From the NCBI GenBank assembly GCA_030068075.1, contig CM057826.1, positions 60,547,312 to 60,611,311 on the forward strand: a DNA stretch of 64,000 bases. Reading direction: 5' to 3'. Made by a program: the position numbers and the translations under genes. Positions within the stretch are counted from its first letter, which is position 1. Each line of letters opens with the position of its first letter. Of this stretch, positions 22,715 through 34,479 are shown piece by piece. The stretch is from Paguma larvata (lineage: Eukaryota > Chordata > Mammalia > Carnivora > Viverridae). The notes below the pieces were generated by a model. That model did no database searches. It was not told where the DNA came from and worked only from the letters and a program-made list of their open reading frames with translations.

Positions 22715-23105
22715 TGACCGCAAACCGTGTCGCTTAACGCAATAGGAATTTTTTCTTACAGTTCTGGAGACCAGAAGTCCGAGTTCAAGGCAGGCTGGCA
22801 CACCTTCTGAAGGGTCATGCCCCCTCTGACAGGTCTTCCTCCACCTCTTCTAGATTCTGGTGGCTGCAGGTGTCCCTCGGCTCACGGGGTGGCATTCCAG
22901 TTTCTGCCTCCCTACTCAAATGGCCCCGCTTCTCCTTGTGTGTTCGTCTTCCTCCGTAGGTCTCGCAGAAGGGCACTTATTCCTGGATTTAGGGCTCGCC
23001 CGCTGTGATCCAGGATGATTCATCTTAAGATCTTTACCTTAATTGTACCTACAGAGTCCTCATTTCCAAATAAGGTCACATTTACAGGTTCCAGATATTA
23101 GGACA
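22715..23105 (-). mobile_element. MaLR-type LTR relic, antisense
   Basis: ACAGTTCTGGAGACCAGAAG, TTCTGGTGGCTGCAGGTGTC and TCATTTCCAAATAAGGTCAC fall in the order of an antisense MLT1/MST-class LTR. No internal retroviral sequence accompanies it. Confidence 0.65.
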
Positions 23106-23109
23106 TGCA

Positions 23110-23370
23110 CGTATCTCTGGGGGGGGGGGGCACTACTCCACTCGCTCCAAGGCTCACACGCATTACCCGACGTAATCCTCCGAACTCTGAGAGGCAGAGA
23201 CTATTACTATTCCCCCTTAATGGAAGAGGAAACTCGCTCAAAGGGATGGAAGGTAAACTTTACGAGAGCAGGGACCCCCCCACCCTGTCCTCCTCAGCAT
23301 CGTATGCCCAATGCGTAGAATTATTTCTGGCACATTACAGCTGCTCAGCTAATATTTAGGGAATAAATGG
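23110..23370 (-). repeat. MIR SINE fragment
   Basis: CACACGCATTACCCGACGTA, then CCTTAATGGAAGAGGAAACT. Confidence 0.55.
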
Positions 23371-23389
23371 CCTATGAGGAATGTAGCAT

Positions 23390-23625
23390 GGGCTGAAGAG
23401 CCCAGGTCAATACTGCATTGAGTTAGACTCTAGACTACCTTATTTAATTAGGTGCGTGACTCTGAGAAAATTAGGTAAGCTCGCTGTGCCTTAGTCTCCT
23501 CATCTAAGAAAATGAAGATGTATCTATGTCGCAGGGCTGTTGGGAGGATTACAAGAATAAATCCATGTCCAGCACCACGAACAGTGCCCAGCACATAATC
23601 AGTGCTTAGTAAGTAGAAATGTGAA
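23390..23625 (+). repeat. MIR SINE containing an RE1-like site
   Basis: GCCTTAGTCTCCTCATCTAA, GGGCTGTTGGGAGGATTACA, and AGTGCCCAGCACATAATCAG are sense MIR. Confidence 0.8.
23568..23588 (+). promoter_or_regulatory. REST/RE1-like motif
   Basis: This 21-base stretch, TCCAGCACC then ACGAACAGTGCC, agrees with the canonical RE1 (TTCAGCACC then NNGGACAGCGCC) at all but three of the specified positions by my count. It has arisen in the 3' part of a MIR. NSG2 is a neuronal gene, so a REST site in its intron would be sensible, but this is inference. Confidence 0.35.
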
Positions 23626-23984
23626 GCCTCATTCCACACCGCCTCTCGGGAGGGGAACAGACCCGTGGCGGGTCACAGGGAGCTGTGAGCAGACAGGGGC
23701 GGGGCTAAGTACGGCCCGAAGACTTTCGGGGAAGACTTTGGGGAAGAGGGGCTACTTGACCTGGGTCTCGGGTGAGCAGCGGGGACCAGCAAGTGCAAGA
23801 GCGTCAAAGTGGGGAAACGCGGGTGTGTTCAGGCGGCAGAAGGAAGGAGCTGAGCCCCGGGGGCGGGGTGTTGAAGACAAATCTGGAAAGGCCTTGTTTT
23901 CTGACTGAAGCAGAAGATCCCAGGCCTGGTTCTGGAATGGAGAGGTCAAGGTGCCCTTTAGGCGCCCCGGTGTATCGTCTGAAC

Positions 23985-24150
23985 CTATCTTCTACTAACT
24001 GTGGAACTTGGGCAAGTCACATAGCCTCTCAGTGCCTTGGTTTATCCATTGGCTAAGTGAGGATAATATTTCTACTTGTTGCTTACGATCGTGCCAGTAT
24101 TCATTTCCAGTGAGTTCCCAATAACTCTTAGCACCTATGATTAGCATTGC
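23985..24150 (+). repeat. MIR SINE fragment
   Basis: GTGGAACTTGGGCAAGTCAC and CAGTGCCTTGGTTTATCC. Confidence 0.8.
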
Positions 24151-24159
24151 TATTCCTAC

Positions 24160-25040
24160 CACTGCTACTAGTGTTGTACGGACGTACGGCTCAGGGTGGG
24201 TTGTCACTATGGCCCCTGTCTTGACACGGCCTTGCCCGGGCTGTGAACTGCATACCCCTCGTTGAGTTCTTTCTCTGTTCTCTCTCTGACCTATGCTCGA
24301 AAGTTTGGGGAGAAATCTCAGGCAGGTCTTTGCGGATTCCAACGCAAATCCTGATCCTTTTCAAGGTGAAGGTGCTTTTGTTTGAGCGTGGGTGGGGGGG
24401 GCCGTAGTGGCTGGGATTGAGACTAGGGGATGGAAAAGAACAGGGACCGAGGGCAGGGAGTTCAGTGCTCCATCCTGGATAAACACAACGTGGTTGGGAC
24501 CGGGCTGCACGCCTGTCTGGGGAAGAGTGTGTATGTGCGTGTGTGTGTGTGTGCACACTGTACCGTCTTCATTCGATTCAGTATTCCGGTTCAGGAGATG
24601 TTTGCTCGTCCCCCTCTGGAGGAGTCACGGTGTTGGGCACGGAGGAAAGGACAAGATATGCTTGCTGCCTGGAGTGTTCCCTGGGAAGGGGAGGGTTCAG
24701 AGGTATGAAGAGGTCACGATGAGAGAGCGAGCCTGCTCAGAGCAGCCTAAGCAGAGCTTGTACAGAGCCGGGCAGGGAAGTGACAGCAGGGCTGGACCGG
24801 AAGGCTGAGGACCCATTCTCCCTGACAGGGAAGGACACGCCGGAGTTCCGGGCCAGAGACGCACAAGCGCAGGAGCCCTCCGTGGGCCGGGCGTGGCTGG
24901 AGGGGACCGCGTGGAGCCGGGGAGTGGTGGCCTGAGCTGGAGGCTGGCAGAGATAGGCCAGGCTGGCCCCGGGAGCTGAGGCTGAGCAGGTTGTTAGCTG
25001 AAAGCACGGAACGGGTGTCATGGGAAGTGCCTCTCCTGGG
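24160..25040. other. Stretch with no firmly recognised element
   Basis: It has a short GT run at 24531-24554 and GC-rich sequence at 24830-24990 that looks like an old dispersed repeat. No gene evidence. Confidence 0.4.
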
Positions 25041-25059
25041 CAGGACAAGGGTGACCTTG

Positions 25060-25450
25060 GTCTCAAAGCCCTATGGTGCCTCATCTCCATGGTCTCTCCC
25101 CTTGTCCCACTACACTGCTCCTTCCAGGCCCACTGGGACCCTAGACTCTCTCTGCGAGTCTTTGGGCCGGCGCCTCATCCTGGACCAGCCCAGACTAGAG
25201 GCTTCTTAGGTGGAACCCCTTCTCCTACCTTGGACCCCCTATCCCCGGTGGGTGCCGTTCCAGGTCCCCCTCAGGGCTTGTTTCGTAATTATTTCTTTGT
25301 GATTTGCTTGTTCAGCATCTGATCCCATCTCCGCCGTAAGCTCCGGAGGCGATGACTGTGTGGCAGCATCTGGCCTGCCGTGGGCCCTTCCTCTGTGGGT
25401 GTCGAGCGGATGCCCAGATGAACGCGCGAGGGGCAGGCCGGAGACGGGGA
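25060..25450 (+). repeat. L2 LINE fragment
   Basis: CAAAGCCCTATGGTGCCTCA, then TGTTTCGTAATTATTTC, then GTAAGCTCCGGAGGCGATGA follow sense L2 3' order. Confidence 0.55.
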
Positions 25451-25869
25451 GCGGCGGGTGTTTCCAAGTGGTGAGGATCGCCTCTCTGGGGAAACCCAGA
25501 TCTAGCAAGGATCTCTTTCTAGTCCCAGGCTGTTACAGCGAGAGGTAAAGCCGAGCGCTTTGGGACCTCTCCGAGGCTAGAAAACCGAGTCGGTCGCTCC
25601 TGGTGTGCAGCCAGGCTTTTGCATTCCGAGGTGCTCGTGGGGAGGGGGGAGCGTCTCCCTGGGGTCCTCTCTGAGGCTCCCGCTCCGTGCTGGGAGTTTT
25701 ACTATAGGGATCAAAGCACTAACGAATCTGCCAGAAAGGGAGAGGCCAGCTGAGGGAGGCCCCCTGGAGGTCCCTCCTCGGGGAGCATTTCATCCAGGTA
25801 GCACAGCAGGAACCTTGGTCTACTCCCCGTTTGCCTTCCAACCGCCAGCGCTGCTCCGTTCAAAAGAAT

Positions 25870-26365
25870 CCAGAGCAGCCCCATGTCACCCTTTGTCCCC
25901 AGAGTCAGCCCCTCCCTTCTTCCCTTTCACCTCCCTCTGCTTAGCTCCCAGGAGCTTCTCCAAACATCCACCACTCTCTCTTCCTCCCTTGCAATCTCTT
26001 GGGCCAGCCATGGTAACCATACGATGTTTCCAGAACAGTCTGGCTCCCACCCAGCGGCAGACACTTCTCTGCTCAGAACCTTCTTCCTGCCCTATCCTAG
26101 TGTTCGTCCCTGAAGTCACTTCCAACGTTGCCTCCTCCAAGAAGCCTTCCTGGATCCACTCCCCCGTGCCCAGCACTTCCAGGCTGGTTAGGCCCAGAAG
26201 TCCCCTGTGCTGCTGCCCTCACTCATGGTGCCACTCCTCGTGTGTCACGTGCCCACCCCCATCTGTCCACCTCTCCCTCACCCCATAGGCTGTGAGGCTC
26301 CGAGGGACGGCCTGTGCTTGGTTCAAAGCCCTGTGTTCCCTGACCTCCACAGGCTTTTAGGAAAT
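25870..26365 (+). repeat. L2 LINE 3' fragment
   Basis: CCTCCAAGAAGCCTTCCTGG is the typical L2 segment, with pyrimidine-rich sequence before it. It explains the 227-codon frame at 25605-26288, which I do not regard as a gene. Confidence 0.75.
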
Positions 26366-26419
26366 GAGTGTAGAGCCTGCTTGAGTTTCTCCTTCTTCTC
26401 TCTTACTCTCTGTATGCAC

Positions 26420-26530
26420 AGACAACGTGTCTATTCATCCATTCGTCGATGGACGTTTTGGGCTGTTTCCGCCTTTGGCTATTGGGAAATCTGGGCATTT
26501 GAAACTCTTTACATCTATACTTCCAACATC
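26420..26530 (-). repeat. L1 fragment, antisense
   Basis: TTCATCCATTCGTCGATGGA, then TTTTGGGCTGTTTCCGCC and TTTGGCTATTGGGAAAT. Confidence 0.65.
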
Positions 26531-27009
26531 TGCTGACCAGGTATTCGTAGGTCCTTAACGTTAGCTAGGGGTCTGCGGTGGCCCTTGTACTCGTCAAATC
26601 CTCTCTTCGGGGTCCGTAAGGGGGTGTGTGTGTATTTGGGGACATCTCTTGCTCCAGTCTCCAGCCTCTGCTGCCATCTCCGTCTCTCTCCACATCTCGC
26701 CGGGGTGATTCTGGCCTCCTCTCTGCACTCCTCCACCCCAGTCTCGGACGGGAGGCTGGTGAGCGTGCAACAGGCTGCGGCCGAGGGCTCAGCGTGCGCA
26801 CGGAGTGGGTGGACAGCGCGCTGTGCCGACCAGAGTTTAGAAGTGAATTTTCCGTGTCACCGTCTAAAAGGAAAAGCTGCTTTTTCCTTCATCCTTTCAC
26901 CACTTCTGACATCGAATGTGTGGGGATTTTCCCACACCAAGTAACTCTCCGATTCTCGGTGGACGCTGACTAGATGTCCTATGATTTAGCTCAACTCCGA
27001 TGCTAGCTG

Positions 27010-27840
27010 CGGGAGTTAGCACCTGACCCCCAGGTGAAGGGCTCAGTCCCACAGGCCTGCCCCAGTTTGGATGCGGGTCCCAGGTCCCAGAGTGTGTCTG
27101 TACTCCTGACCGACTCGCGGTTCACTGGGGGCTCCTACCACCTCCTCTTCAGTTTGAGTAATTTGCTAGAACGGCTCACAGAACTCAGTAAAGTGCTTAA
27201 CTTAGTACTATCGATTTATTATGAAGGATACAAAGGAACAGCCCCTAGAGGAGATACACAGGGTGATGTCTGGAAGGCTCCTGAGCTCAGGGCATCTGTC
27301 CCCGTGTAGAGTATGGGGTCAGCCTCACCCCCCCCACCTGCCCAGTATGGACTCGTTCTTGTTCACCGACCTGGGCGCTCTCTGAACCTTTTCAGTTAAG
27401 ATTTTTATAGAGGTTTTGTTATAGAGGCATGATTGATGAAATCACTGGCCATTGGTGATTGAATTCAATCTCTCTCCTTCTATGGGTGAGGGGATGGGGT
27501 CACAAGTTCCAGCCCTCTGATCACTTGGTTGGCTCCCTGGCAACTGACCCCTAGCCTTAGGGACGTTCCCTAAGTCCCGTCAGTAACATGAACTCAGGGA
27601 CTTGGGATGAATAATAATAAACACTCCTCTCATCTCTATGGATCTGGGCTATTTCAGGAACTGGGCACAAAACCCAACTATTAGAACAAAAGATGCTTCT
27701 AGTACTCCTGTCATTTAGGAAATTACAAGGGTTTTAGGAGTTCTGTGCCAGGAACTGGGAGCAAGACCCAAATATGTATTTTTCTTATATCATCATAGCA
27801 CGCTGTCCTCAAACTTTATATACACAGGCACGGGGTAGTT
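27010..27840 (-). mobile_element. LTR-like retroelement relic, family uncertain
   Basis: AGAACGGCTCACAGAACTC, TTTATTATGAAGGATACAAA, TTGATGAAATCACTGGCCAT and TTTTAGGAGTTCTGTGCCAG match a common mammalian LTR-type repeat that I remember but cannot name with confidence. The orientation is provisional. No retroviral genes are present. Confidence 0.6.
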
Positions 27841-27849
27841 CTCATGGAC

Positions 27850-28370
27850 AGTGTCTGCCCGTCGGTTTAGATGGACACCTCCGACATCCATCTTCCTCTT
27901 TTCTTTTCAGAGGCCCCCTGCCCAGTATTTAAAGCTGTCAGCAAACAACTCCATTCATTTGGAGCAACATAGACTTCCTTCAGCATAGACTTCCTCCTCC
28001 CATCCCCCACTGCTCTGACTTTCTCGGTCTGGGAAGGAGATAGAATGGCGACCCGTTGGGCTGACTTGATTCTTCTCCTGAATCAAAGAAATCTTCTCTC
28101 CACGAGAGGAATTCTGCTATATTTCTGGGCCAACTGACTCCAAAGGCCACAAGTTTGAAAAATAACATGAAAAAGCTTCTGCTCATAACACAAGGTGCCC
28201 AGTGTTATGGGTGGGAGTTACCCTACCACTTTGTGCACGGAGTGGGATGGGGTCAGCGCAAGCCCGGAGGGAACTCTGACGTTAGCCATTTCCTCCTTTC
28301 TGATCAATCCGATGGTGCCTCCAGTCTGTTTAGTGTGGTGTTATTTTTTTTTAGAGCTTGCTTGTAGATG
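27850..28370. other. Stretch with no recognised element
   Basis: AT-balanced unique-looking sequence. No gene evidence. Confidence 0.4.
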
Positions 28371-28374
28371 ATTA

Positions 28375-28900
28375 GGAGCTGGGCTTTCACTGTGAGTAAT
28401 TTGGAGACCGTTAGATGCTTCCGAGCAGCGAAGGGATGTGCCCTGACTTAGATTTTGAAACGACCCCTCAGGGTGCTGTGTGTGACTACTTTGCAGGAGT
28501 CGAGGAGGCTGCTAGTGAGGGGTGGCTTTGGAACTGCACGTGAGAAGCGATGATGGCTTGGCCGGGCTGGAGACGGCCGGGGTGATGAGAAGCTATCGGA
28601 ATACGGATATGTTTGAAGACAGAAAGGACAGGCTCCGCTGTAGACTGGATGTAGAATGTGAGAAAAGGAGCCAAGGATGACTCCAAGATTTTTGCCCTGA
28701 GTGCCTGCAAAGACGGCGTTGGGGAAAAATGCAGGAGGAGCAGATGGCGGAGGGCGAGGAGCAGCGGTTTGGTTTGGTGATGCGTCTACGGTGCCTACGG
28801 CATGTCCACGTGGAGGTGAAAGAGGCCGTTGTGTCCGAGATGGGAACTCAGTAGCGGTAGGGGGGGTGGTGGTGGTGGGAGGCGGGAGCATCGGAAGTGA
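28375..28900. repeat. Old dispersed repeat, family unassigned
   Basis: GATGACTCCAAGATTTTTGC and the GAGGAGCAGATGGCGG stretch resemble a widely dispersed mammalian repeat. A minus-strand frame of 165 codons here is a by-product. Confidence 0.4.
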
Positions 28901-29009
28901 CAGGTGGCTTAATGAGCACCCGCCCATCCCCCGCTGCACGTGCACACAATTAACAGGAGAAGTAAATGAGGGGGAGAATCACACTTGGACCAAGAAGGAA
29001 CTTCAGCAA

Positions 29010-29140
29010 GGATCTGGCAGAAGGGGGAAACTGAGGCCCAAAGAGTACAGGCGCTTTTCGCCAGGTCACACCGCAAGTTAGTGATGGAGCGAGACAGAGC
29101 CATTCTCTGGGCCCCAGGCCCCTGCTCTTTCTGACACACC
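29010..29140 (-). repeat. MIR SINE fragment
   Basis: AGGGGGAAACTGAGGCCCAA, then CCAGGTCACACCGCAAGTTA. It ends about 100 bases before the NSG2 exon. Confidence 0.8.
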
Positions 29141-29205
29141 ACATTGCCTACCAGCTCTGGAATTCGAAGGCTGCTGTGTGGCCGTCTGAAGGCAGGTAGG
29201 GGTGA

Positions 29206-29367
<162 letters not shown>

Positions 29368-29749
29368 TAAGGTGAGTGGCCCCAGGTGACTGCCGGCTTC
29401 CGTGACAGGGTTTACCAGTCTCATCCAAATTCAGGCCACCTCCCTGCAGACTCTTTAAAATGTCATGTGTGTCAGGCAAGGAGTTTCACGAAGGACTTGG
29501 TTTCCTTCCATCAGGCGGTAGAGTTCTTCCTCCCAGATGGTGCTCTCCAGAGTCAGGGGTCCGGAGGTGGTCCAGCTTTGGGCTGCCGGTCGGCGGTCAG
29601 GGAGACCTCCCTCCCGCTTGAGATGGACTGGTCCCTCTCCAGAAAGCTCTGCCCTGGCACCGGTCTTCCCGGTTTGATGTCTGGTTCCCAGGTCCTGTGG
29701 TGGCCCCGTAGACATGGAAGCACAGGGAGCAGGAGCTTTGGAGGTCTCC

Positions 29750-29965
29750 CCGAGCCCTGCCGGTGCGCCCTTGGCCCTGAACCCTGCTCTGGCTGCGCTC
29801 CTAACCCCTGGAGAACCGAACCGGCTGCGTGGCGTTAGGACCTCTCCTCGCCCCTCTGAACCTCAGCTCTCTTGCCTTCAAAAAGGTCACTGAGGCCTTA
29901 AGGAGAGAATGGAGATAAAACCAGTTTAAAAAAAAACCTATTAGATAATGGGCTCTCAACGAATA
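29750..29965 (+). repeat. MIR SINE fragment in the last intron
   Basis: CTGAACCTCAGCTCTCTTGC and AATGGGCTCTCAACGAATAT, sense order. Confidence 0.55.
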
Positions 29966-30014
29966 TTAGCTGCACTAAAGACAGAAGCTGCTTCACAGCC
30001 AAAACAGGTGATAC

Positions 30015-30205
30015 GAATATTTACAAATTGCCATTTACCGAGTACCTATTATAAGTCACACCCTTTCTTAGCTATTTTCATACACATGACCTCAGTTGAA
30101 CTGTATACCCATTCTGAAAAATAGGTTTTATGGCCCCCGTTTTATGTACAAGAACACAGGGGAAGAATGTTCAGGATAAGCGAGTTTTCCAAATGTCATG
30201 TTACC
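30015..30205 (-). repeat. MIR SINE fragment in the last intron
   Basis: TTTACCGAGTACCTATTATA, then CCCCCGTTTTATGTACAAGA. With the preceding fragment it forms a second inverted MIR pair. Confidence 0.65.
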
Positions 30206-30309
30206 TTCCTGCATGAGGGAGTCTAACAGGGAACATTCTGCCTTGGAAACGCACAGCCTTTGGTTCTGCCACGTGACTTCCCAAGACTGCATTCCTAGTA
30301 GTTAAACGC

Positions 30310-30660
30310 CGAGGTTCGGAAAGATCGGCAACAACTCTCGATAGGGGACAGTCAGCTGAACTACGATATATCCACACGAGGGAATTCTTTGCCACTGTGA
30401 GCAAGGAGGGTCCCCATCCGCGGGCCTGGCATGTCCTTCAGGATAATAACGAAGAGGAAGAGGCACTGCCTTTGTGTGAGAAAAAGAGGAGCTGAAGCCT
30501 ATTTGCTTATATTTCCAGAAGGAAATTCTGGAAGGATAAATGAAAAAACCAAGAAAAATGATCACTTGGGGGAAGGGAGGGAAGAGAGTAGAGAGGACAA
30601 GGAGGAAGACAAAGGCTTCCCTGGACACATCTTGCTACCCATTTGTCCTTGGTGATGGTA
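30310..30660 (+). repeat. L1 3'-end fragment in the last intron
   Basis: AACTACGATATATCCACACG, GCCTTTGTGTGAGAAAAAG and TATTTGCTTATATTTCCAG follow old L1 3' UTR order. Confidence 0.65.
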
Positions 30661-31189
30661 AATGTCTGATATATTTAGGCAGTAAGTAAGAAAAAGCGAT
30701 TCCTAGAAATTAAAAGCACCCTTAACAAAGGATCTAGCGGCCTGTCAAATTTGGAACATAAACCTACGAGAAAACAAATATTCCAAATGACTACAGAGCA
30801 CAGTGCATTGGCTGCACACCCTAGGCGGAATATATTCTAAGGACACAGAAAGCTGCGGAGAAATCTTACATTTGATTCACTCATCGGCTAGTCAAGATAT
30901 TAGTGTTGTCTTTTGACCATTTGGTGTATATTGTAGGATGACGCAGATCTGCAATTCTGTCAGTGTTGCTAGGAGCCAAAGATTTTGATAGAAGAGAGAG
31001 GAGTCTGAAGTATAAAGTCAAAGAAACCAAACAGCCACGGGCGGGAGCAGTTGGCCTGGAGAAGCGATTGGGGGTGGGTGGAGCCTCCTGACCGCGAGGC
31101 CGGTGGGTCGCCAGCAGGGTCCACTGCAGCCCCATGGTCAGAAGGCCAAGGACTGTGGATTCGTATCGGCATCAGGTTTCTTTCTCTCT

Positions 31190-31505
31190 TTTTCGAAATC
31201 GAGGAATAATTGACATATAACATTATGTTAGTTTCAGAAGCCGACGTAACGATTCGATAGTTGCATCTGTTTCGGGATGATCGCAGTAAGGCTGGTGAAC
31301 ACCCATCACTCTACAGTAACAAAAATGTTTCTCTCGTGATAAGAATGTTTATGGTCGGGCCTCTTAGCGACTTTCAAATATGTAATAACGGCACTGTTGA
31401 CTGTAGTCACCATTGTCCATGACGTCTCTAGGGCCTCTTTATTTAATTGCTGCCAAGTTTGTACCTTTTTACCACCTTCTCATCCCCCCCAATCCCCGCC
31501 TCTGG
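31190..31505 (-). repeat. L1 fragment, antisense, in the last intron
   Basis: AATTGACATATAACATTATG, AACACCCATCACTCTACAGT, AGCGACTTTCAAATATG and GTTTGTACCTTTTTACCACC are antisense old L1. Confidence 0.75.
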
Positions 31506-31591
31506 CCCATCTAGATTGGGATTATTTTTTCTGGCTTTGGGTAGAAAGAAGTCATCCTGGTGATGGTGATGATGTCGGGAGAGCCTGCTGA

Positions 31592-31930
<339 letters not shown>

Positions 31931-32026
31931 AGGCCCACCCCCAGCCAGCATGGGGGGTGCGGAGGGGGACCCCCCGTTGGCTGAGCCAAGCTCCAGTTAC
32001 AAGACACCACTGTACTCCTGGGATAT

Positions 32027-32060
32027 GGGGGTGGGGGCGGGGCCGGGGGGGCGGGGGGGA
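32027..32060 (+). other. G-rich block in the 3' UTR, possible G-quadruplex
   Basis: Within 34 bases there are at least four runs of four or more G separated by one- to three-base loops (GGGGGTGGGGGCGGGG, then CC, then two long G runs). It starts about 97 bases after the NSG2 stop codon on the sense strand, so the G-richness would be in the mRNA. Confidence 0.75.
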
Positions 32061-33556
32061 ACTCACCGAAGATACCGTGCACTGGAGTTGTCTGAATCGA
32101 TATTTCTTTTTGTCTTTTGGTATTGTTGATTCGTCCCCAAGTCAGGATTATGTACAAAGGCATGTTTCGTGTTGACCGTTCCCATGTAAGATAATTTTCA
32201 AGGCCACTGCTTATGACTTGTTAGGAAAATTTAAAAACAGGAAAGGAAACAAAATGAACAAAAAAAAGGAGTTAACTGGCTGGATCCGGAAGGCGCCGAC
32301 GGGCAGCGAAAAGCACGGACTCTGAGCTTCTTAGCTGAGAAGCTGTAGTTTCAGTGTGGGGTTTGGAAGGACCGAAAATGTGAGTGATGCAGGCTGGGGC
32401 TACATGGTTGGCCTCTAGTCTGCAGGAGAGGAATACGGGAAGTTAGGACTGGCCTAGCTGGATAGAAGGGCTGATTTCGGCATTGGGAAGCCGGGGACGC
32501 ACAGCACCCAAAGTGAGGAACACCCACCACCGGTGTGTTCGGCCAAGTTAGCACGAATTGTCCGTATGAGAATCTGAGCTCGGGCTTGGGCTGACCCAGG
32601 CGGCCTGGGGAGGTATAGATACAAGCAAGCAATGTCCAGCAGCAAACAGACATTCTCTGTCTTTTTCTAGCATTTCTAGATCTACACGCGGGTGCCGCCT
32701 ATGTTTAAGAGACAGCAGGGGGGAGAAGGGGAGAGAGAGGAGGAGAGGCCGCGGGTAGAAGGAGTGCACAGGACAGGCCTATATAACATTCGGGCAAGCT
32801 AGAAGCATGGGCACTGCAGTTTAAAACTCTTGTTTGTTCGTTGTTTCCCAAAGTGCTAATGACAATTGGAAGAGCGAGAAGGGTCATAACCAGGAGCCTC
32901 AGGTGACAGCCAGGGAGACTTTTAAGATCGGGGTTGCAATAATGCCAAATCATTCCTAAAAGAAGCTGAAAAACGTGACTGTCTTTGGCCCACCTGTTGC
33001 ACTGACAGCCGTTGGACAAGCACTTAAAGTCCCCAGTCTAGTTCTAGAAGCTCCTGACTAGGGAGGGGCAGCATCTGGCATTGGTCAGGCCTCCTGCTGC
33101 CTTGCGACCACATCAGCCTCCTCCCACCGGGCTCTGCTGCAAAGGATTCTGGGAGGCTCATGCTGTGGGAGGTGGCTCCGGGCTGCCAGGACCAGAACTG
33201 GCCTGGGAGCGTTGGTTATTTGGGTTGTAGGACCGTTTCCCCCACGAAACTGTGACAGGCTGTCCGACGGGCATTTTCTCCTGGCTTGCTCCGTTGCCGA
33301 AATCAGCGTACGCAACAGCTGGGTAATGAGACTAGCATAGCTCCAACTATCCTGCCAAACGCTTCATCCGACGTTCCTCCTCCCACCACATCCACCTCCA
33401 GTCACCTGTAAATTCATTTGTCATCGAAGCGGAATAACAAATTGTCCCTAGCAAAACCGCTGAGCGCTTTATAATTTTGTGGTGTATTTTTGTCAGTAGG
33501 CAGCAGAGGCTGAAGTATTTTTTGGTGTAACTCTTGAACTTTTCTGACAGGAAACC

Positions 33557-33562
33557 AATAAA
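33557..33562 (+). terminator. NSG2: Candidate NSG2 polyadenylation signal
   Basis: AATAAA lies 1.63 kb after the stop codon and has a GU-rich element 10-20 bases downstream. It is the only canonical hexamer noticed between the stop and this point. Confidence 0.55.
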
Positions 33563-34039
33563 GATAGATGTGTCTGAAAAGTCTTGCCCTCCCTTTGCAA
33601 CTTTCTTCATGTGCCGGCTCAGGGAGCCTGGTGGGGGGAGTAAGGTGCTGGGGGCGGGGCGGGCTCTGGGGGCAGAGTGTCCTGTTAGGCTGGGGCTGGA
33701 AATGGGCGGTGGGGGGAGGCTCCATCCTCAGGCGGGTGGGCCCTGGAGTGATGCCGCGGTCAGAAGCAAGGGCTAAGAGATACATCTGGCCCCTTGTCTT
33801 CCTTCACCCCTTTGGTATCTGCCGAGCACCCACAGAGGGCCAAGCTGTGCTGGGCACGGAACATTCGATGATGATGGATGCATAGTCACCGCCCTGACAT
33901 CTGGAGACACCCTGGACATGGACACAGAGATGGCAAAAGACGAGTTTGAGGATACCCCTGATATAATACCATTGGCTGTTAGCCAACAGCTTGAGGGGGA
34001 AGGTGATGAGTGATCACTGGGGTGGTTTGCATAATTAGC

Positions 34040-34195
34040 TTTCAGGTTTATTATAACCATGGCAGGGAGGGGTTATTGGCCCCTGTTTTACAGATAAAGT
34101 GACTGAGACTCGCTCAGAGGGATGACGAGGTAGCCCGGGACCACGGCAGATGAGCTGGGATTCGAACCCAGGTGTGGGTGATTCCTCTATCTCTC
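34040..34195 (-). repeat. MIR SINE fragment
   Basis: GCCCCTGTTTTACAGATAAA, then GGGATTCGAACCCAGGTGTG. Confidence 0.8.
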
Positions 34196-34343
34196 AGTCT
34201 GCTTTTGTAAGACCCGGAGCAACCCGGTCAAGGTTATAGTCCATTCCCCCCCAAAGTCAAGTCACAGTTATCATAAAAGGGAACTAGCTCCTTCTCAGCC
34301 GGAGCTTAGTATCAACGGTTAACGTTAAGAATAGCAAACACGT

Positions 34344-34461
34344 GGGGCGCGTGGTTGGTTCAGCTGGTAGAGCACGCAAGTCTTGATGTCAGGGCTGGAA
34401 GCTGGAGTCCCACGTTGGATGTAGAGATTACTGAAAAAAAAAAATCTTAAGAAAAAAATAA
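34344..34461 (+). repeat. Short old CanSINE with diverged target duplication
   Basis: A diverged head (GGGGCGCGTGGTTGGTTCAG) is followed by a short body with GTTGGATGTAGAGATTACT and an A-rich tail. Flanks AAGAATAGCAAACACGT (34327-34343) and AAGAGTAGCAAGCACAT (34462-34478) differ at four positions, fitting an older insertion. Confidence 0.85.
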
Positions 34462-34479
34462 AAGAGTAGCAAGCACATG

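Larger units (their letters stand above)
31931..33585 (+). other. NSG2: Probable NSG2 3' untranslated region
   Basis: After the stop at 31930 the sequence is largely free of recognisable interspersed repeats. The first canonical AATAAA I see is at 33557-33562, followed by a TGTGTCTG-type GU-rich stretch, so the transcript end is placed near 33585. A long G-rich block lies about 100 bases after the stop. Transcripts ending earlier at non-canonical signals are possible, and the end is inferred, not observed. Confidence 0.6.

Noticed and set aside
23640..23900. CpG-rich stretch considered as a CpG island promoter
   Set aside because: CpG density is only moderate and local, with no TATA, exon or transcript evidence; it looks like an old repeat.
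25605..26288. 227-codon open frame on the plus strand
   Set aside because: Most of it lies in an L2 relic, with low-complexity Pro/Ser-rich composition and no splice or protein support.
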